Positions 54,849-63,628 of a stretch of DNA of 64,000 bases are shown here, one piece after another. The notes beneath the pieces were generated by a model, which made no database searches, was not told the origin of the DNA, and was given only the letters and a program-made list of their open reading frames with translations. The stretch covers positions 147,728 through 211,727 of the forward strand of contig NZ_UFQC01000010.1 in NCBI RefSeq assembly GCF_900496975.1, read 5' to 3'. The translations under genes were made by a program, and so were the position numbers. This DNA is from Achromobacter veterisilvae. Its GTDB lineage: Bacteria > Pseudomonadota > Gammaproteobacteria > Burkholderiales > Burkholderiaceae_B. Position 1 is the first letter of the stretch, and every line of letters begins with the position of its first letter.

Positions 54849-56084
54849 ATGAAGTTTGCTTTCACTTCCGGCCTGCTATGCCTGGCCGGCATCGCCGCAT
54901 CCGCCCAGGCCGCGCCCGTCAAGGTCGGCCTGATCGAAACGCTGTCGGGCCCGCAGGCCTCGACCGGCCTGATATTCCGCTCCGCGGTCAAGTATGAGCT
55001 CGACCGCATCAACGCCGCCGGCGGCTGGAACGGCCAGCCGCTGGAACTGGTCGAATTCGACAACCAGGGCGGCCCGGTGGGCGCCTCCGACCGCTTCCGC
55101 GCCGCCGTGGCCGACGGCGTGCAGATCCTGGTGCAGGGGGCCTCGTCGGCCATCTCCGGCCAGCTTACCGAAGACGTGCGCAAGCACAATCTGCGCAACC
55201 CGGGCAAGGAAGTCGTGTTCCTGAACGTGGGCGGCGAAGCGCTGGAACTGACCGGCCAGAAATGCCATTTCTACCATTTCCGCTTCACCACCAACGCCGA
55301 CGTGCGCGTCAAGGCGCTCGCCTCGGTCATGTCGGCCGACGGCACCCTGGGCAAGCGCGTGTACGCCATCAACCAGAACTATTCCTGGGGCCAGGACATG
55401 GAAGGCGCCACGGAGCGCTTCGCCAAGCAGTACGGCTACGAGGTGGTGGGCAAGACCCTGCACGAAGTCAACAAGATCCAGGACTTCGCGCCCTACGTGG
55501 CCCGCATCCGCTCGGCCAACCCCGACACCGTGGTCACCGGCAACTGGTCCAACGACCTGCTGCTGCTGATGAAGGCCACGCAGGCCGCGGGCCTCAAGGT
55601 CCGCTTCGCCACCGTGTTCCTGGACCAGGTGGGCAACCTGGCCAACGCCGGCGACGTGGCGCTGGGCCATTACATCGCCCACCCCTACAACATCGAGGCC
55701 GCGGGCGAGGAAGGCGCCAAGTTCGCCGAGGACTACAAGGCCAAGACCGGCCACTACCCCAGCTACACCGAGCCGCAGACCGTCATCGGCATCACCTTCC
55801 TGGGCGAAGCGCTCAAGCAGGTCAAGCCGCAGGACGGCAAGCTGTCGGTGCCGGAACTGGCCAAGGCGCTGGAAAAGGTCACCTACACCTCGCCGCTGGG
55901 CACCTACACCATGCGCGCCGAAGACCACCAGGTGCAGTTGCCCATGGTGGTATCCAAGGTCGGCAAGAACGCCAAGTACAAGGCCGACGGCACCGATATG
56001 GGCTTCGAACCGGTGAAGGTCCTGGCCGCGGCCGACGTGTCCGCGCCGGTCCAGGCGACCTGCAAGATGCAGCGTCCGGATTGA
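54849..56084 (+). CDS. ABC transporter substrate-binding protein, Liv/HAAT family
   Basis: The 411-residue protein has a signal peptide (MKFAFTSGLLCLAGIAASAQA), then VKVGLIETLSGPQASTGLIF, NAAGGWNGQPLELVEFDNQ and NQNYSWGQDMEGATERF, typical of Liv-type binding proteins. The ATG at 54849 is behind GGAGGAGA; an upstream ATG in frame is rejected. Its permease and ATPase genes begin 318 bp downstream, after a repeat-filled gap. The ligand is presumably the acid handled by the operon's dehydrogenases. Confidence 0.92.
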   Translation: MKFAFTSGLLCLAGIAASAQAAPVKVGLIETLSGPQASTGLIFRSAVKYELDRINAAGGWNGQPLELVEFDNQGGPVGASDRFRAAVADGVQILVQGASSAISGQLTEDVRKHNLRNPGKEVVFLNVGGEALELTGQKCHFYHFRFTTNADVRVKALASVMSADGTLGKRVYAINQNYSWGQDMEGATERFAKQYGYEVVGKTLHEVNKIQDFAPYVARIRSANPDTVVTGNWSNDLLLLMKATQAAGLKVRFATVFLDQVGNLANAGDVALGHYIAHPYNIEAAGEEGAKFAEDYKAKTGHYPSYTEPQTVIGITFLGEALKQVKPQDGKLSVPELAKALEKVTYTSPLGTYTMRAEDHQVQLPMVVSKVGKNAKYKADGTDMGFEPVKVLAAADVSAPVQATCKMQRPD

Positions 56085-56108
56085 TGCTGTATGGGGGGAT
56101 GCCATGTG

Positions 56109-56283
56109 GGTGTCTGACACCCTTGTAGACGCCTTTCAAGTTTGAAGGGTATCTCATTGGGTGTCAGACACCTGGCTCATCGGTGCATGGGTGTCTGACA
56201 CCCTTGTAGGCGCCTTTCAAGTTTGAAGGGTATCTCATTGGGTGTCAGACACCTGGCCCACCGGCGTATGGGTGTCTGACACC
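56109..56283. repeat. 81-bp tandem repeat with five GGTGTC(A/T)GACACC palindromes inside the operon
   Basis: Two 81-bp units plus a partial third lie in the 318-bp gap between the binding-protein and permease genes. Palindromes occur at 56109, 56160, 56190, 56241 and 56271; equivalent copies are exactly 81 bases apart. The 13-bp palindrome is identical to that at 1042-1441, but the spacer sequence (GCCTTTCAAGTTTGAAGGG, itself containing a CTTTCAAGTTTGAAGG dyad) is different. The rest of the gap up to 56402 shows no gene. Confidence 0.9.
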
Positions 56284-56402
56284 TCGCCAAGGTGGCATCA
56301 AGCCCGCAACAACTATGCGCACACCGGCGCGGGCCGGAAAAAACAAGTGCGCGATCGCTCGCAAGACGCACGCCGTCTTAGCGCAAGAATCCTGGAGCGG
56401 AC

Positions 56403-57344
56403 ATGGAATACTTTACCGTCTCGCTGTTGAACGGCGTGATTTACGGCCTGCTGCTATTCATGGTGTCGGCAGGCCTGACACTGATTTTCGGGATGATGGG
56501 GGTGCTCAACTTCGCGCACGCATCGTTCTACATGATAGGCGCGTACGCCGCCTATACCCTGACGCCCGTCACCGGCTTCTGGACGGCGCTGGTGCTGGCC
56601 ACCGTCATCGCGGGCGTGCTGGGCATGGGCGTGGAGCGCTTTTTCCTGCGCCGCGTCCACAAGTTCGGCCATGCGCAGGAACTGCTGGTGACCTTCGGCC
56701 TGGCCTTCATCGTGGCCGAGCTCATCAAACTGTTCTACGGCGATTTCCCGGTCGACTACCGGGTGCCGCAATTCCTGAACTTCGCCGCCTTCCGCGTGTT
56801 CGACGCGGACTATCCCTTCTACCGCCTGCTGATGGGCGGCGTGTCGCTGGCGATGTTCGCGGTCATCTACCTGCTGCTGTCGCGCACCCGCGTCGGCATC
56901 GTGGTGCGCTCGGCCATCTACCGCCCGCGCATGGCGGAAGCGCTGGGCCATAACGTGCCGCTGGTGTTCATGAGCGTGTTCGGCGTGGGCGCGGCGATGG
57001 CCGGCCTGGCCGGCGCGGTCGCCGGCGCGTTCTACACCACCAACCCGAACATGGCGCTGGAACTCGGCGTGCTGGTGTTCGTGGTGGTCGTGGTGGGCGG
57101 CCTGGGCTCGCTCGAAGGCGCGATGATCGCGTCGCTGCTGATCGGCCTGATCAGTTCCTTTTCCGTCGGCATCGACGCCAGCCTCGCGTCCCTGTTCGGC
57201 CTGTTCGGCGCCGGCGAATGGGCCGAAAGCGTGGGCGGCCTGATGACCGTGAAGATTTCCAGCCTGGCTGCTACCCTGCCCTTCCTGCTGATGCTGGTGG
57301 TGCTGCTGGTCAAGCCCTCGGGCCTGAAGGGAGAACAGCCATGA
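56403..57344 (+). CDS. ABC transporter permease LivH type
   Basis: The 313-residue permease has LTLIFGMMGVLNFAHASFYM near residue 28, RTRVGIVVRSAIYRPRMAEA and VVVVVGGLGSLEGAMIASLL, the LivH markers. GGAG precedes the ATG. It overlaps the LivM-type gene by 4 bp. It forms the channel for the binding protein encoded upstream, across the repeat-filled gap. Confidence 0.93.
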   Translation: MEYFTVSLLNGVIYGLLLFMVSAGLTLIFGMMGVLNFAHASFYMIGAYAAYTLTPVTGFWTALVLATVIAGVLGMGVERFFLRRVHKFGHAQELLVTFGLAFIVAELIKLFYGDFPVDYRVPQFLNFAAFRVFDADYPFYRLLMGGVSLAMFAVIYLLLSRTRVGIVVRSAIYRPRMAEALGHNVPLVFMSVFGVGAAMAGLAGAVAGAFYTTNPNMALELGVLVFVVVVVGGLGSLEGAMIASLLIGLISSFSVGIDASLASLFGLFGAGEWAESVGGLMTVKISSLAATLPFLLMLVVLLVKPSGLKGEQP

Positions 57345-58609
57345 GCCAGACCCGCCGCACTTCCGGGATCCTCCTGCTGATCCTCTGCGTGGCCGCGCTG
57401 TGCGCGCTGCCCTGGCTGCTGCCTCCGGGCCAGTTGGTGGCGGCGGTGCAGATGCTGATCGCCGCGCTCTTCGCCTGCGCCTTCAACCTGCTGGCCGGCC
57501 AGGGCGGCATGCTGTCCTTCGGCCACGCCGCGTACTTCGGCGTGGGCACGTTCGCCACCATCCACGCCATGAACGCGCTGGGCGGCGCGGGCCTGCTGCC
57601 CACGCCCCTGATGCCGCTGGCCGGCGGCGTGGCCGGCCTGCTGTTCGGCCTGGTCGCCGGGTGGTTCGCCACCATGCGGGCCGGCGTGTATTTCTCGATG
57701 ATCACGCTGGCGCTGGCCGAACTGCTGCATGCGCTGGCGCCGCACCTGAAGGGCGTGTTCGGCGGCGAGGCGGGCCTGTCCGCCATGCGCATGCCGGCCT
57801 GGGGCTTTACCTTCGGCTCCGACGTCGAGGTGTACTTCCTGGTGCTGGCCTGGGTGGTCGTGTCGCTGGCCGCGCTTTACGGCCTGACCCGCACGCCGCT
57901 GGGCCGGCTGACGCTGGGCCTGCGCGAGAACGCCCACCGCCTGCGCTACCTGGGCTACCGGCCGCACACGCTCAAGACCATGGTGTTCGCGCTGTCGGCC
58001 ATGTTCGCCGGCATCGCCGGCGGCCTGCAGGCCCTGAACATCGAGGCCGGCAACTACGTGCTGTTCGAGGTCAAGCTGTCCACCGACGCGGTGCTGTTCG
58101 CCTATATCGGCGGCGTCAACGCCTTCCTCGGCCCGGTGCTGGGCGCCTCCATCCTCACCTTCCTGTCGCAGACGCTGGCCGACATCACGCGGTCCTGGCT
58201 GCTGTACCAGGGCATTCTTTTCGTGCTGGTGATGCTGTTCGTGCCGGACGGGCTGGTCGGCCTGGTGCAGCGCGCGGCCAAGTCGCTGCGCGAACGCGGC
58301 CTGGCCAGTTGGCTGCCGCGCGCCGCGGTGTCGGTGGCGGCCGGCCTGCTGCTGACCTGCGCCACGGTCTTCTCGGTGGAAATGCTGCAACGCATGTTCG
58401 CCCGCGACTACCGTTCGCTGCTGGCGATGAACCCGGACGCCGGCTGGCCGCCCATCCCGCTGTTCGGCCACGACTGGGCGCCGCTGGCGCCGTCCACCTG
58501 GCTGATTCCGCTGGCGCTCTTCGCCGTGGGCCTCGCGGCCTGCCGCTGGGCGCTGGCGCTGTGGCGCGACGACGCCGAAGCCGCACCCGTGCTGGAGGCC
58601 GCGAAATGA
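57341..58609 (+). CDS. ABC transporter permease LivM type with C-terminal extension
   Basis: The 422-residue permease has AFNLLAGQGGMLSFGHAAYF, FSMITLALAELLHAL and YIGGVNAFLGPVLGASIL in its first 310 residues. Typical LivM proteins end near residue 330. Here about 90 more residues follow, with two further hydrophobic segments near 325-345 and 385-405, and no ATPase. The ATG at 57341 overlaps the LivH stop (ATGA); a longer upstream frame is out of context. Confidence 0.9.
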   Translation: MSQTRRTSGILLLILCVAALCALPWLLPPGQLVAAVQMLIAALFACAFNLLAGQGGMLSFGHAAYFGVGTFATIHAMNALGGAGLLPTPLMPLAGGVAGLLFGLVAGWFATMRAGVYFSMITLALAELLHALAPHLKGVFGGEAGLSAMRMPAWGFTFGSDVEVYFLVLAWVVVSLAALYGLTRTPLGRLTLGLRENAHRLRYLGYRPHTLKTMVFALSAMFAGIAGGLQALNIEAGNYVLFEVKLSTDAVLFAYIGGVNAFLGPVLGASILTFLSQTLADITRSWLLYQGILFVLVMLFVPDGLVGLVQRAAKSLRERGLASWLPRAAVSVAAGLLLTCATVFSVEMLQRMFARDYRSLLAMNPDAGWPPIPLFGHDWAPLAPSTWLIPLALFAVGLAACRWALALWRDDAEAAPVLEAAK

Positions 58610-59358
58610 GCCACGACATCCTGACCCTGACCGACGTGCGCAAGTCTTTCGGCGAAGCGCAGATCATCCGCAGCGTGAACCTGAAGGTGGAGGCGGGCGA
58701 ACGCCACGCCGTCATCGGCCCCAACGGCGCGGGCAAGTCCACCCTGTTCCACCTGATGTCGGGCTCGTTCGCGCCGACCTCGGGCGATATCAGCCTGCGG
58801 TCGCGCTCCATCGGCGGCCTGCCGCCGGAACGCATCAACCGGCTGGGGCTGGCGCGTTCGTTCCAGATCACCAACGTGTTCCCGCGCCTGTCGGTGCGCG
58901 AGAACCTGCGGCTGGCGGTGCTGCGCATGCATGGCCTGGTCTACAACTTCTGGCGCCCGATCGCGCGCAACCGCGCGGTCAACGAAGACGTGGACCGCCT
59001 GCTGGAGAAGGTCCGGCTGACGGAGAAGCAGGACACGGCCGCCGGCGACCTGAACTATTCCGAGCAGCGTTCGCTGGAAATCGGCATGACCCTGGCGTCG
59101 CGCCCCAAGGTCATCCTGCTGGACGAACCGATGGCGGGCATGTCCCAGCACGAAGTGGACTACACGGTCGAACTGATCAAGGACGTCACCCGCGACTGCA
59201 CCCTGCTGATCGTGGAGCACGACATGCAGGTGGTGTTCTCGCTGGCCGACCGCATCAGCGTGCTGGTGTACGGCGAGATCCTCGCCACCGGCACGCCGGC
59301 CGACATCCGCGGCGACGCCCGTGTGCGCGAAGCCTACCTGGGAGAGGAAACGGTATGA
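58606..59358 (+). CDS. ABC transporter ATPase LivG type
   Basis: The 250-residue ATPase has an intact Walker A ([13 protein letters not shown]), LARSFQITNVFPRLSVRENL, a LivG-type signature LNYSEQRSLEIGMTLA, Walker B ILLDEPMAGMSQ and H-loop VEHDMQVVFSLADRI. Its ATG overlaps the LivM stop by 4 bp. It pairs with the LivF-type protein that follows, whose own Walker lysine is replaced. Confidence 0.93.
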   Translation: MSHDILTLTDVRKSFGEAQIIRSVNLKVEAGERHAVIGPNGAGKSTLFHLMSGSFAPTSGDISLRSRSIGGLPPERINRLGLARSFQITNVFPRLSVRENLRLAVLRMHGLVYNFWRPIARNRAVNEDVDRLLEKVRLTEKQDTAAGDLNYSEQRSLEIGMTLASRPKVILLDEPMAGMSQHEVDYTVELIKDVTRDCTLLIVEHDMQVVFSLADRISVLVYGEILATGTPADIRGDARVREAYLGEETV

Positions 59359-60086
59359 GCACCCCGACGAATACATCCGCCCCCCTGCTGAGCCTGCAAG
59401 GCGTGCACGCCCATTACGGCAAGAGCCACATCCTGCACGGCATCGACCTGGCCATCGGCCGCGGCGAAGTCGTGAGCCTGCTGGGCCGCAACGGCGCGGG
59501 CCGCTCCACCACCATGAAAAGCATCATGGGGCTGGTGGACGTGACCGGCGGCCGCATCGCCGTCGAAGGCCGCGACATCACCAACAAGCGCCCCTTCGAG
59601 ATCGCCCGAGCCGGGCTGGGCTTCGTGCCGGAAGAGCGCGAGGTGTTCGCCAACCTGACGGTGGACGAGAACCTGCGCATGGGCGAACAGCCCCGGCGCG
59701 ACGACGCGCCCTTCTGGTCGGCGGACCAGATGTTCGATTACTTCCCGCGCCTGAAGGAGCGCCGCGGCACGCGCGCCGGCAATCTGTCGGGCGGCGAACA
59801 GCAGATGCTGACCATGTGCCGCTCGCTGCTGGGCAATCCCAAGGTCATGCTGATCGACGAGCCCACCGAGGGCCTGGCGCCGAAGATCGTGGAAGTGATC
59901 GCCGACGTGATCCGCGACATCCACAAGCGCGGCGTGTCCGTCGTGCTGGTGGAGCAGAAGCTGACCATCGCGCTGAAGGTTTCCACCCGCGTCAGCGTGA
60001 TGGGCCACGGCCGCATCGTTTTCGAAGGACCGCCCGCGCAACTGCATGAGCGCCAGGACGTCGTCCAGGAATGGCTGGCGGTCTGA
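59355..60086 (+). CDS. ABC transporter ATPase LivF type with Arg in place of the Walker A lysine
   Basis: The 243-residue LivF-type ATPase has FVPEEREVFANLTVDENLRM, signature LSGGEQQMLTMCRSLL and Walker B VMLIDEPTEGLAP, all normal. The Walker A reads GRNGAGRSTTM: the invariant lysine is arginine at residue 50, codon CGC at 59502-59504. The other two LivF-type proteins in the window keep the lysine. The partner LivG is intact, so the pair may have one degenerate ATP site. The gene overlaps livG by 4 bp. Confidence 0.92.
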   Translation: MSTPTNTSAPLLSLQGVHAHYGKSHILHGIDLAIGRGEVVSLLGRNGAGRSTTMKSIMGLVDVTGGRIAVEGRDITNKRPFEIARAGLGFVPEEREVFANLTVDENLRMGEQPRRDDAPFWSADQMFDYFPRLKERRGTRAGNLSGGEQQMLTMCRSLLGNPKVMLIDEPTEGLAPKIVEVIADVIRDIHKRGVSVVLVEQKLTIALKVSTRVSVMGHGRIVFEGPPAQLHERQDVVQEWLAV

Positions 60087-60121
60087 CCGCCGGCGCCACA
60101 CCCTTCTTACAGGCAAGTACC

Positions 60122-60910
60122 GTGGACAACACCAACGAACCCCTCCATCCCGAACTGCGCGGCCAGGCTGTCGTGATCACCGGCGGCGCCAAGGGCATCG
60201 GCCTGGCCGCGGCGCAGGCGTTCGCCCGCCAGGGCGCCCGCATCGCGCTGCTGGACATGGACGCCGCGGCGCTGGACGAGGCCGTCGCCGGACTCGCGGC
60301 GCAGGGGGCCGAGGCCCTGGCCTGCCAGGCCTCCGTCACCGACGCCGACGCGGTCGAACGCGCCTTCGCCCAGGCCGAGGAGGCCTACGGCCGCATCGAC
60401 GTGCTGGTCAACAACGCCGGCGTGTCCGCCAACAAGCCGACGCTGGAAGTCAGCGTGGACGAATGGCGCCGCGCCGTGGACGTCAACCTGACCGGCGTGT
60501 TCCTGTGCGCCCAGGCCGCCGGCCGCCGCATGGTGCCCGCCGGCTCGGGCGCCATCGTCAACCTGGCCTCCATGTACGGCGTGGTGGCCGCGCCCGACCG
60601 CGCCGCCTACTGCGCCACCAAGGGCGCGGTGGTGCTGCTGACCGAGACCCTGGCCGTCGAATGGGGCCCGGCGGGCGTGCGCGTGAACGCGCTGGCGCCG
60701 GGCTACGTGGAAACGGACCTGGTGCGCGACCTGGCCGCGCGCGGCCGCCTGGACCCCGAACGCCTCAAACAGCGCACGCCGCTGCGTCGCCTGGCGCAGC
60801 CGGCCGAAATGGCCGACCTGGCGGTGTTCCTGGCCTCGCGCCAGGCCGCCTACATCACCGGACACACCCTGGTGGCCGACGGCGGCTGGAGCCGCTACAG
60901 CTACCTCTAA
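60122..60910 (+). CDS. Short-chain dehydrogenase/reductase (GTG start)
   Basis: The 262-residue SDR has TGGAKGIG (residues 20-27), NNAG (97-100), and the catalytic Ser150, Tyr163 and Lys167 (AAYCATKGAV). The C-terminal FLASRQAAYITGHTLVADGG is typical. GTG at 60122 with AGGCAAG upstream gives a normal length; an ATG at 60071, overlapping the LivF stop, would add 17 residues and cannot be excluded. It probably oxidises a hydroxy acid or alcohol to feed the 2-oxoacid dehydrogenase that follows. Confidence 0.88.
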   Translation: MDNTNEPLHPELRGQAVVITGGAKGIGLAAAQAFARQGARIALLDMDAAALDEAVAGLAAQGAEALACQASVTDADAVERAFAQAEEAYGRIDVLVNNAGVSANKPTLEVSVDEWRRAVDVNLTGVFLCAQAAGRRMVPAGSGAIVNLASMYGVVAAPDRAAYCATKGAVVLLTETLAVEWGPAGVRVNALAPGYVETDLVRDLAARGRLDPERLKQRTPLRRLAQPAEMADLAVFLASRQAAYITGHTLVADGGWSRYSYL

Positions 60911-60946
60911 CCGCAAGACGCCTACCCACATTCTGGAGATTCATTC

Positions 60947-63130
60947 ATGGCCACCTACCAACCGCTTGGCTCCCAAGCGCCCTGGCGGCAACTGACGGTC
61001 GAAGCCAAGGACTGGCAGCAGGCGGACCCCGCCCTGCTGGGCACCATGCTGACCCAACTGCATTGGATCCGCGCCTTCGAAGAGGCCGTGCTGGACCTGG
61101 CCGCGGAAGGCCTGGTGCACGGCCCCGCGCACTCGTCCGTGGGCCAGGAAGGCGGCGCGGTCGGTTCCGTGCTGGCGCTGGGCGCCGGCGACCAGATCAA
61201 CGGTTCGCACCGCGGCCACCACCAGTTCCTGGCCAAGGCGCTTCAGCACGTCGCGCCGCTGGGCCTGGATCCGCGCAACCCGCTCACGCCCGCCATCGAC
61301 GAGGTGCTGCAGAAGACGCTGGCCGAGATCATGGGCCTGGCCCAGGGCTATTGCCGCGGTCGCGGGGGCAGCATGCACCTGCGCTGGCTGGAAGCGGGCG
61401 CGCTGGGCACCAACGCCATCGTCGGCGGCGGCGTGCCGCTGGCCGCGGGCGCCGGCTGGGCCCACAAGCACGCGGGCACCGACCGGGTGGCGGTGACCTA
61501 CTTCGGCGACGGCGCGGTGAACATCGGCTCCGTGCTGGAAACCATGAACCTCACCGCGGCCTGGAAGACGCCGCTGTGCTTCTTCATCGAGAACAACCGC
61601 TACGCCGTGTCCACCACGGTGGAAGAATCCACCGCCGAACCGCGCCTGTCGGCGCGCGGCCAGGCCTTCAACATTCCGTCCTGGCAAGTGGACGGCATGG
61701 ACCCGCTGGCGGTCTACCTGGCGATGTCCGAGGCCGTTGCCCACATGCGCGCCGGCCGCGGCCCCACCATCGTCGAAGTGGACGTGTACCGCTTCTTCCA
61801 CCAGAACGGCCCCTTCCCCGGCAGCGCCTTCGGCTACCGCAGCAAGGACGAGGAAGCGCAATGGCGCCGGCGCGACCCGCTGGACCGCATCGCCGCCGAG
61901 ATGATCGGCCGCGGCCTGATCTCGCAAGCCGAGGTCGACGCGCTGCGCCAGCGCTGCAAGGAAGTGATGAAGGACGTGTCCGGCCGCCTGACGGAAGCGG
62001 CCGACGGCGGCAAGCGCCGAGTGCGCACCGACCTGTGGCCCAGTCCCGACTTCCGCGACGTGGGCCTGCGCAGCGACGGCTCGGAACTGGCCGGCCTGCG
62101 CTACCAGGAAGCCGCCGACTACGCCGGCCAGTCCGTGGAACGCAAGTTCGTGGACGCCGTGGCCGACGTGCTGGACCGCCGCATGGAAACGGACGGCGGC
62201 GTGGTCGTGCTGGGCGAGGACGTGCACCGCCTGAAGGGCGGCACCAACGGCGCCACGCGCGGCCTGAAGGACAAGTACCCCGACCGCGTGCTGGGCACCC
62301 CCATTTCCGAGAACGCCTTCGCCGGCCTGGGCGGCGGCCTGGCCATAGACGGCCGCTACAGGCCCATCGTGGAATTCATGTACCCCGACTTCATGTGGGT
62401 CGCGGCCGACCAGATCTTCAACCAGATCGGCAAGGCCCGCCATATGTTCGGCGGCGACATCGACGTGCCCTTCGTGCTGCGCACCAAGGTCGCGATGGGC
62501 ACGGGCTACGGCTCGCAGCACTCGATGGACCCGGCCGGCATCTTCGCCACCGCGCCGGGCTGGCGCATCGTCGCGCCGTCCACGCCGTATGAATACGTCG
62601 GCCTGATGAACACCGCCCTGGCCTCCAAGGATCCGGTGCTGGTGATCGAGCACGTGGATCTGTACGCCTCGTCGGGCGAGGTTCCGGCGGACGACCTGGA
62701 CTATGCGATTCCGTTCGGCCGCGCACGCGTGCGCCGCGCCGGCGGCAAGGTCACCATCCTGACCTACCTGTCCATGGTCGGCCGCGCGCTCAAGGCCGCG
62801 GAGGAAGCCGGCGTGGACGCGGAAATCATCGACCTGCGCACCCTGGACCGCGCCAGCCTGGACTGGGACACCATCGGCGCCAGCATCCGCAAGACCAACA
62901 ACGTGCTGATCGTGGAACAGGGCGCGCGCGGCACCTCCTACGGCGCCATGCTGGCCGACGAGATCCAGCGCCGCTACTTCGACTGGCTGGACCAGCCCGT
63001 CAAGCGCGTGACCGGCGGCGAGGCCTCGCCCAGCATCTCCAAGGTGCTGGAGCGCGCGGCGTTCGCGGACACCGAGGAAGTCGCGGCCGGCCTGGAAGAC
63101 GTGTTGGCCGACCTGGGAGAAAAGGCATGA
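60947..63130 (+). CDS. 2-oxoacid dehydrogenase E1, alpha and beta subunits fused
   Basis: The 727-residue protein combines an E1 alpha part (residues 20 to about 350; SHRGHHQFLAK, GCRGRGGSMHL-like CRGRGGSMHL, and the thiamine-diphosphate motif starting GDGAVNIGSVLE and ending ENNRYA) with an E1 beta part (from about 395: VVVLGEDVHRLKGGTNGAT, PISENAFAGLGGGLAIDG, EFMYPDFMWVAADQIFNQ). It decarboxylates a 2-oxoacid, or acetoin, and passes the acyl group to the lipoyl E2 encoded at 63629. The substrate is unknown. TGGAGA precedes the ATG. Confidence 0.92.
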   Translation: MATYQPLGSQAPWRQLTVEAKDWQQADPALLGTMLTQLHWIRAFEEAVLDLAAEGLVHGPAHSSVGQEGGAVGSVLALGAGDQINGSHRGHHQFLAKALQHVAPLGLDPRNPLTPAIDEVLQKTLAEIMGLAQGYCRGRGGSMHLRWLEAGALGTNAIVGGGVPLAAGAGWAHKHAGTDRVAVTYFGDGAVNIGSVLETMNLTAAWKTPLCFFIENNRYAVSTTVEESTAEPRLSARGQAFNIPSWQVDGMDPLAVYLAMSEAVAHMRAGRGPTIVEVDVYRFFHQNGPFPGSAFGYRSKDEEAQWRRRDPLDRIAAEMIGRGLISQAEVDALRQRCKEVMKDVSGRLTEAADGGKRRVRTDLWPSPDFRDVGLRSDGSELAGLRYQEAADYAGQSVERKFVDAVADVLDRRMETDGGVVVLGEDVHRLKGGTNGATRGLKDKYPDRVLGTPISENAFAGLGGGLAIDGRYRPIVEFMYPDFMWVAADQIFNQIGKARHMFGGDIDVPFVLRTKVAMGTGYGSQHSMDPAGIFATAPGWRIVAPSTPYEYVGLMNTALASKDPVLVIEHVDLYASSGEVPADDLDYAIPFGRARVRRAGGKVTILTYLSMVGRALKAAEEAGVDAEIIDLRTLDRASLDWDTIGASIRKTNNVLIVEQGARGTSYGAMLADEIQRRYFDWLDQPVKRVTGGEASPSISKVLERAAFADTEEVAAGLEDVLADLGEKA

Positions 63131-63618
63131 GCGGCCCCCTGCGTATGACCGTGCCGATGGAAGTCGGCATCTGCTGCGCCGACCTGGACGCGCTGCTGGC
63201 CTTCTACACCGGCGTCGTCGGGCTGAAGCTCGTCAACCGCGTGAGCGTCCCCGCCGACAAGGCGCGGGCCACCGGCCTGACGCGGCACGGCTATGACGTG
63301 GCGCGCCTGCAGACGCCCTATGGCGAACGCATCAAGCTGCTGCAGCCCAGTGCCGCGCCCGAAGCCGCCGCGCGCGGCGAGGCCATCCTGGACCGGCAGG
63401 GCGCGACCTACCTCACCTTCATCGTCCGCGACCTGCCCGCCGTGGTGCGCGATATGGAGGCCAAGGGTGTCGTGTTCGACAGCACGCCGGCGCCGATGGA
63501 AGTGCGGCCCGGCACCTGGCTGGCGTTCTTCCGCGATCCCGAAGGGAACGTGCTGGAACTGGTCGAATACGACGATCCCGCCGCCTACCGGCCGGACCTG
63601 GCCGGCGCCGAACAATAG
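63127..63618 (+). CDS. VOC (glyoxalase/dioxygenase-fold) protein
   Basis: The 163-residue protein holds a single vicinal-oxygen-chelate domain: MEVGICCADLDALLAFYTGV at the start and FRDPEGNVLELVEYDD near the end (with the metal-ligand glutamate in LELVEY). VOC proteins are metal-dependent lyases, isomerases, epimerases or dioxygenases. It lies between the E1 and E2 genes and overlaps E1 by 4 bp, an unusual position that suggests it makes or repairs the E1 substrate. Exact activity unknown. Confidence 0.87.
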   Translation: MSGPLRMTVPMEVGICCADLDALLAFYTGVVGLKLVNRVSVPADKARATGLTRHGYDVARLQTPYGERIKLLQPSAAPEAAARGEAILDRQGATYLTFIVRDLPAVVRDMEAKGVVFDSTPAPMEVRPGTWLAFFRDPEGNVLELVEYDDPAAYRPDLAGAEQ

Positions 63619-63628
63619 GACGAACAAC

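Noticed and set aside
56109..56283. CRISPR array or phage attachment site
   Set aside because: Tandem duplication with identical spacers; no integrase, cas gene or tRNA nearby.
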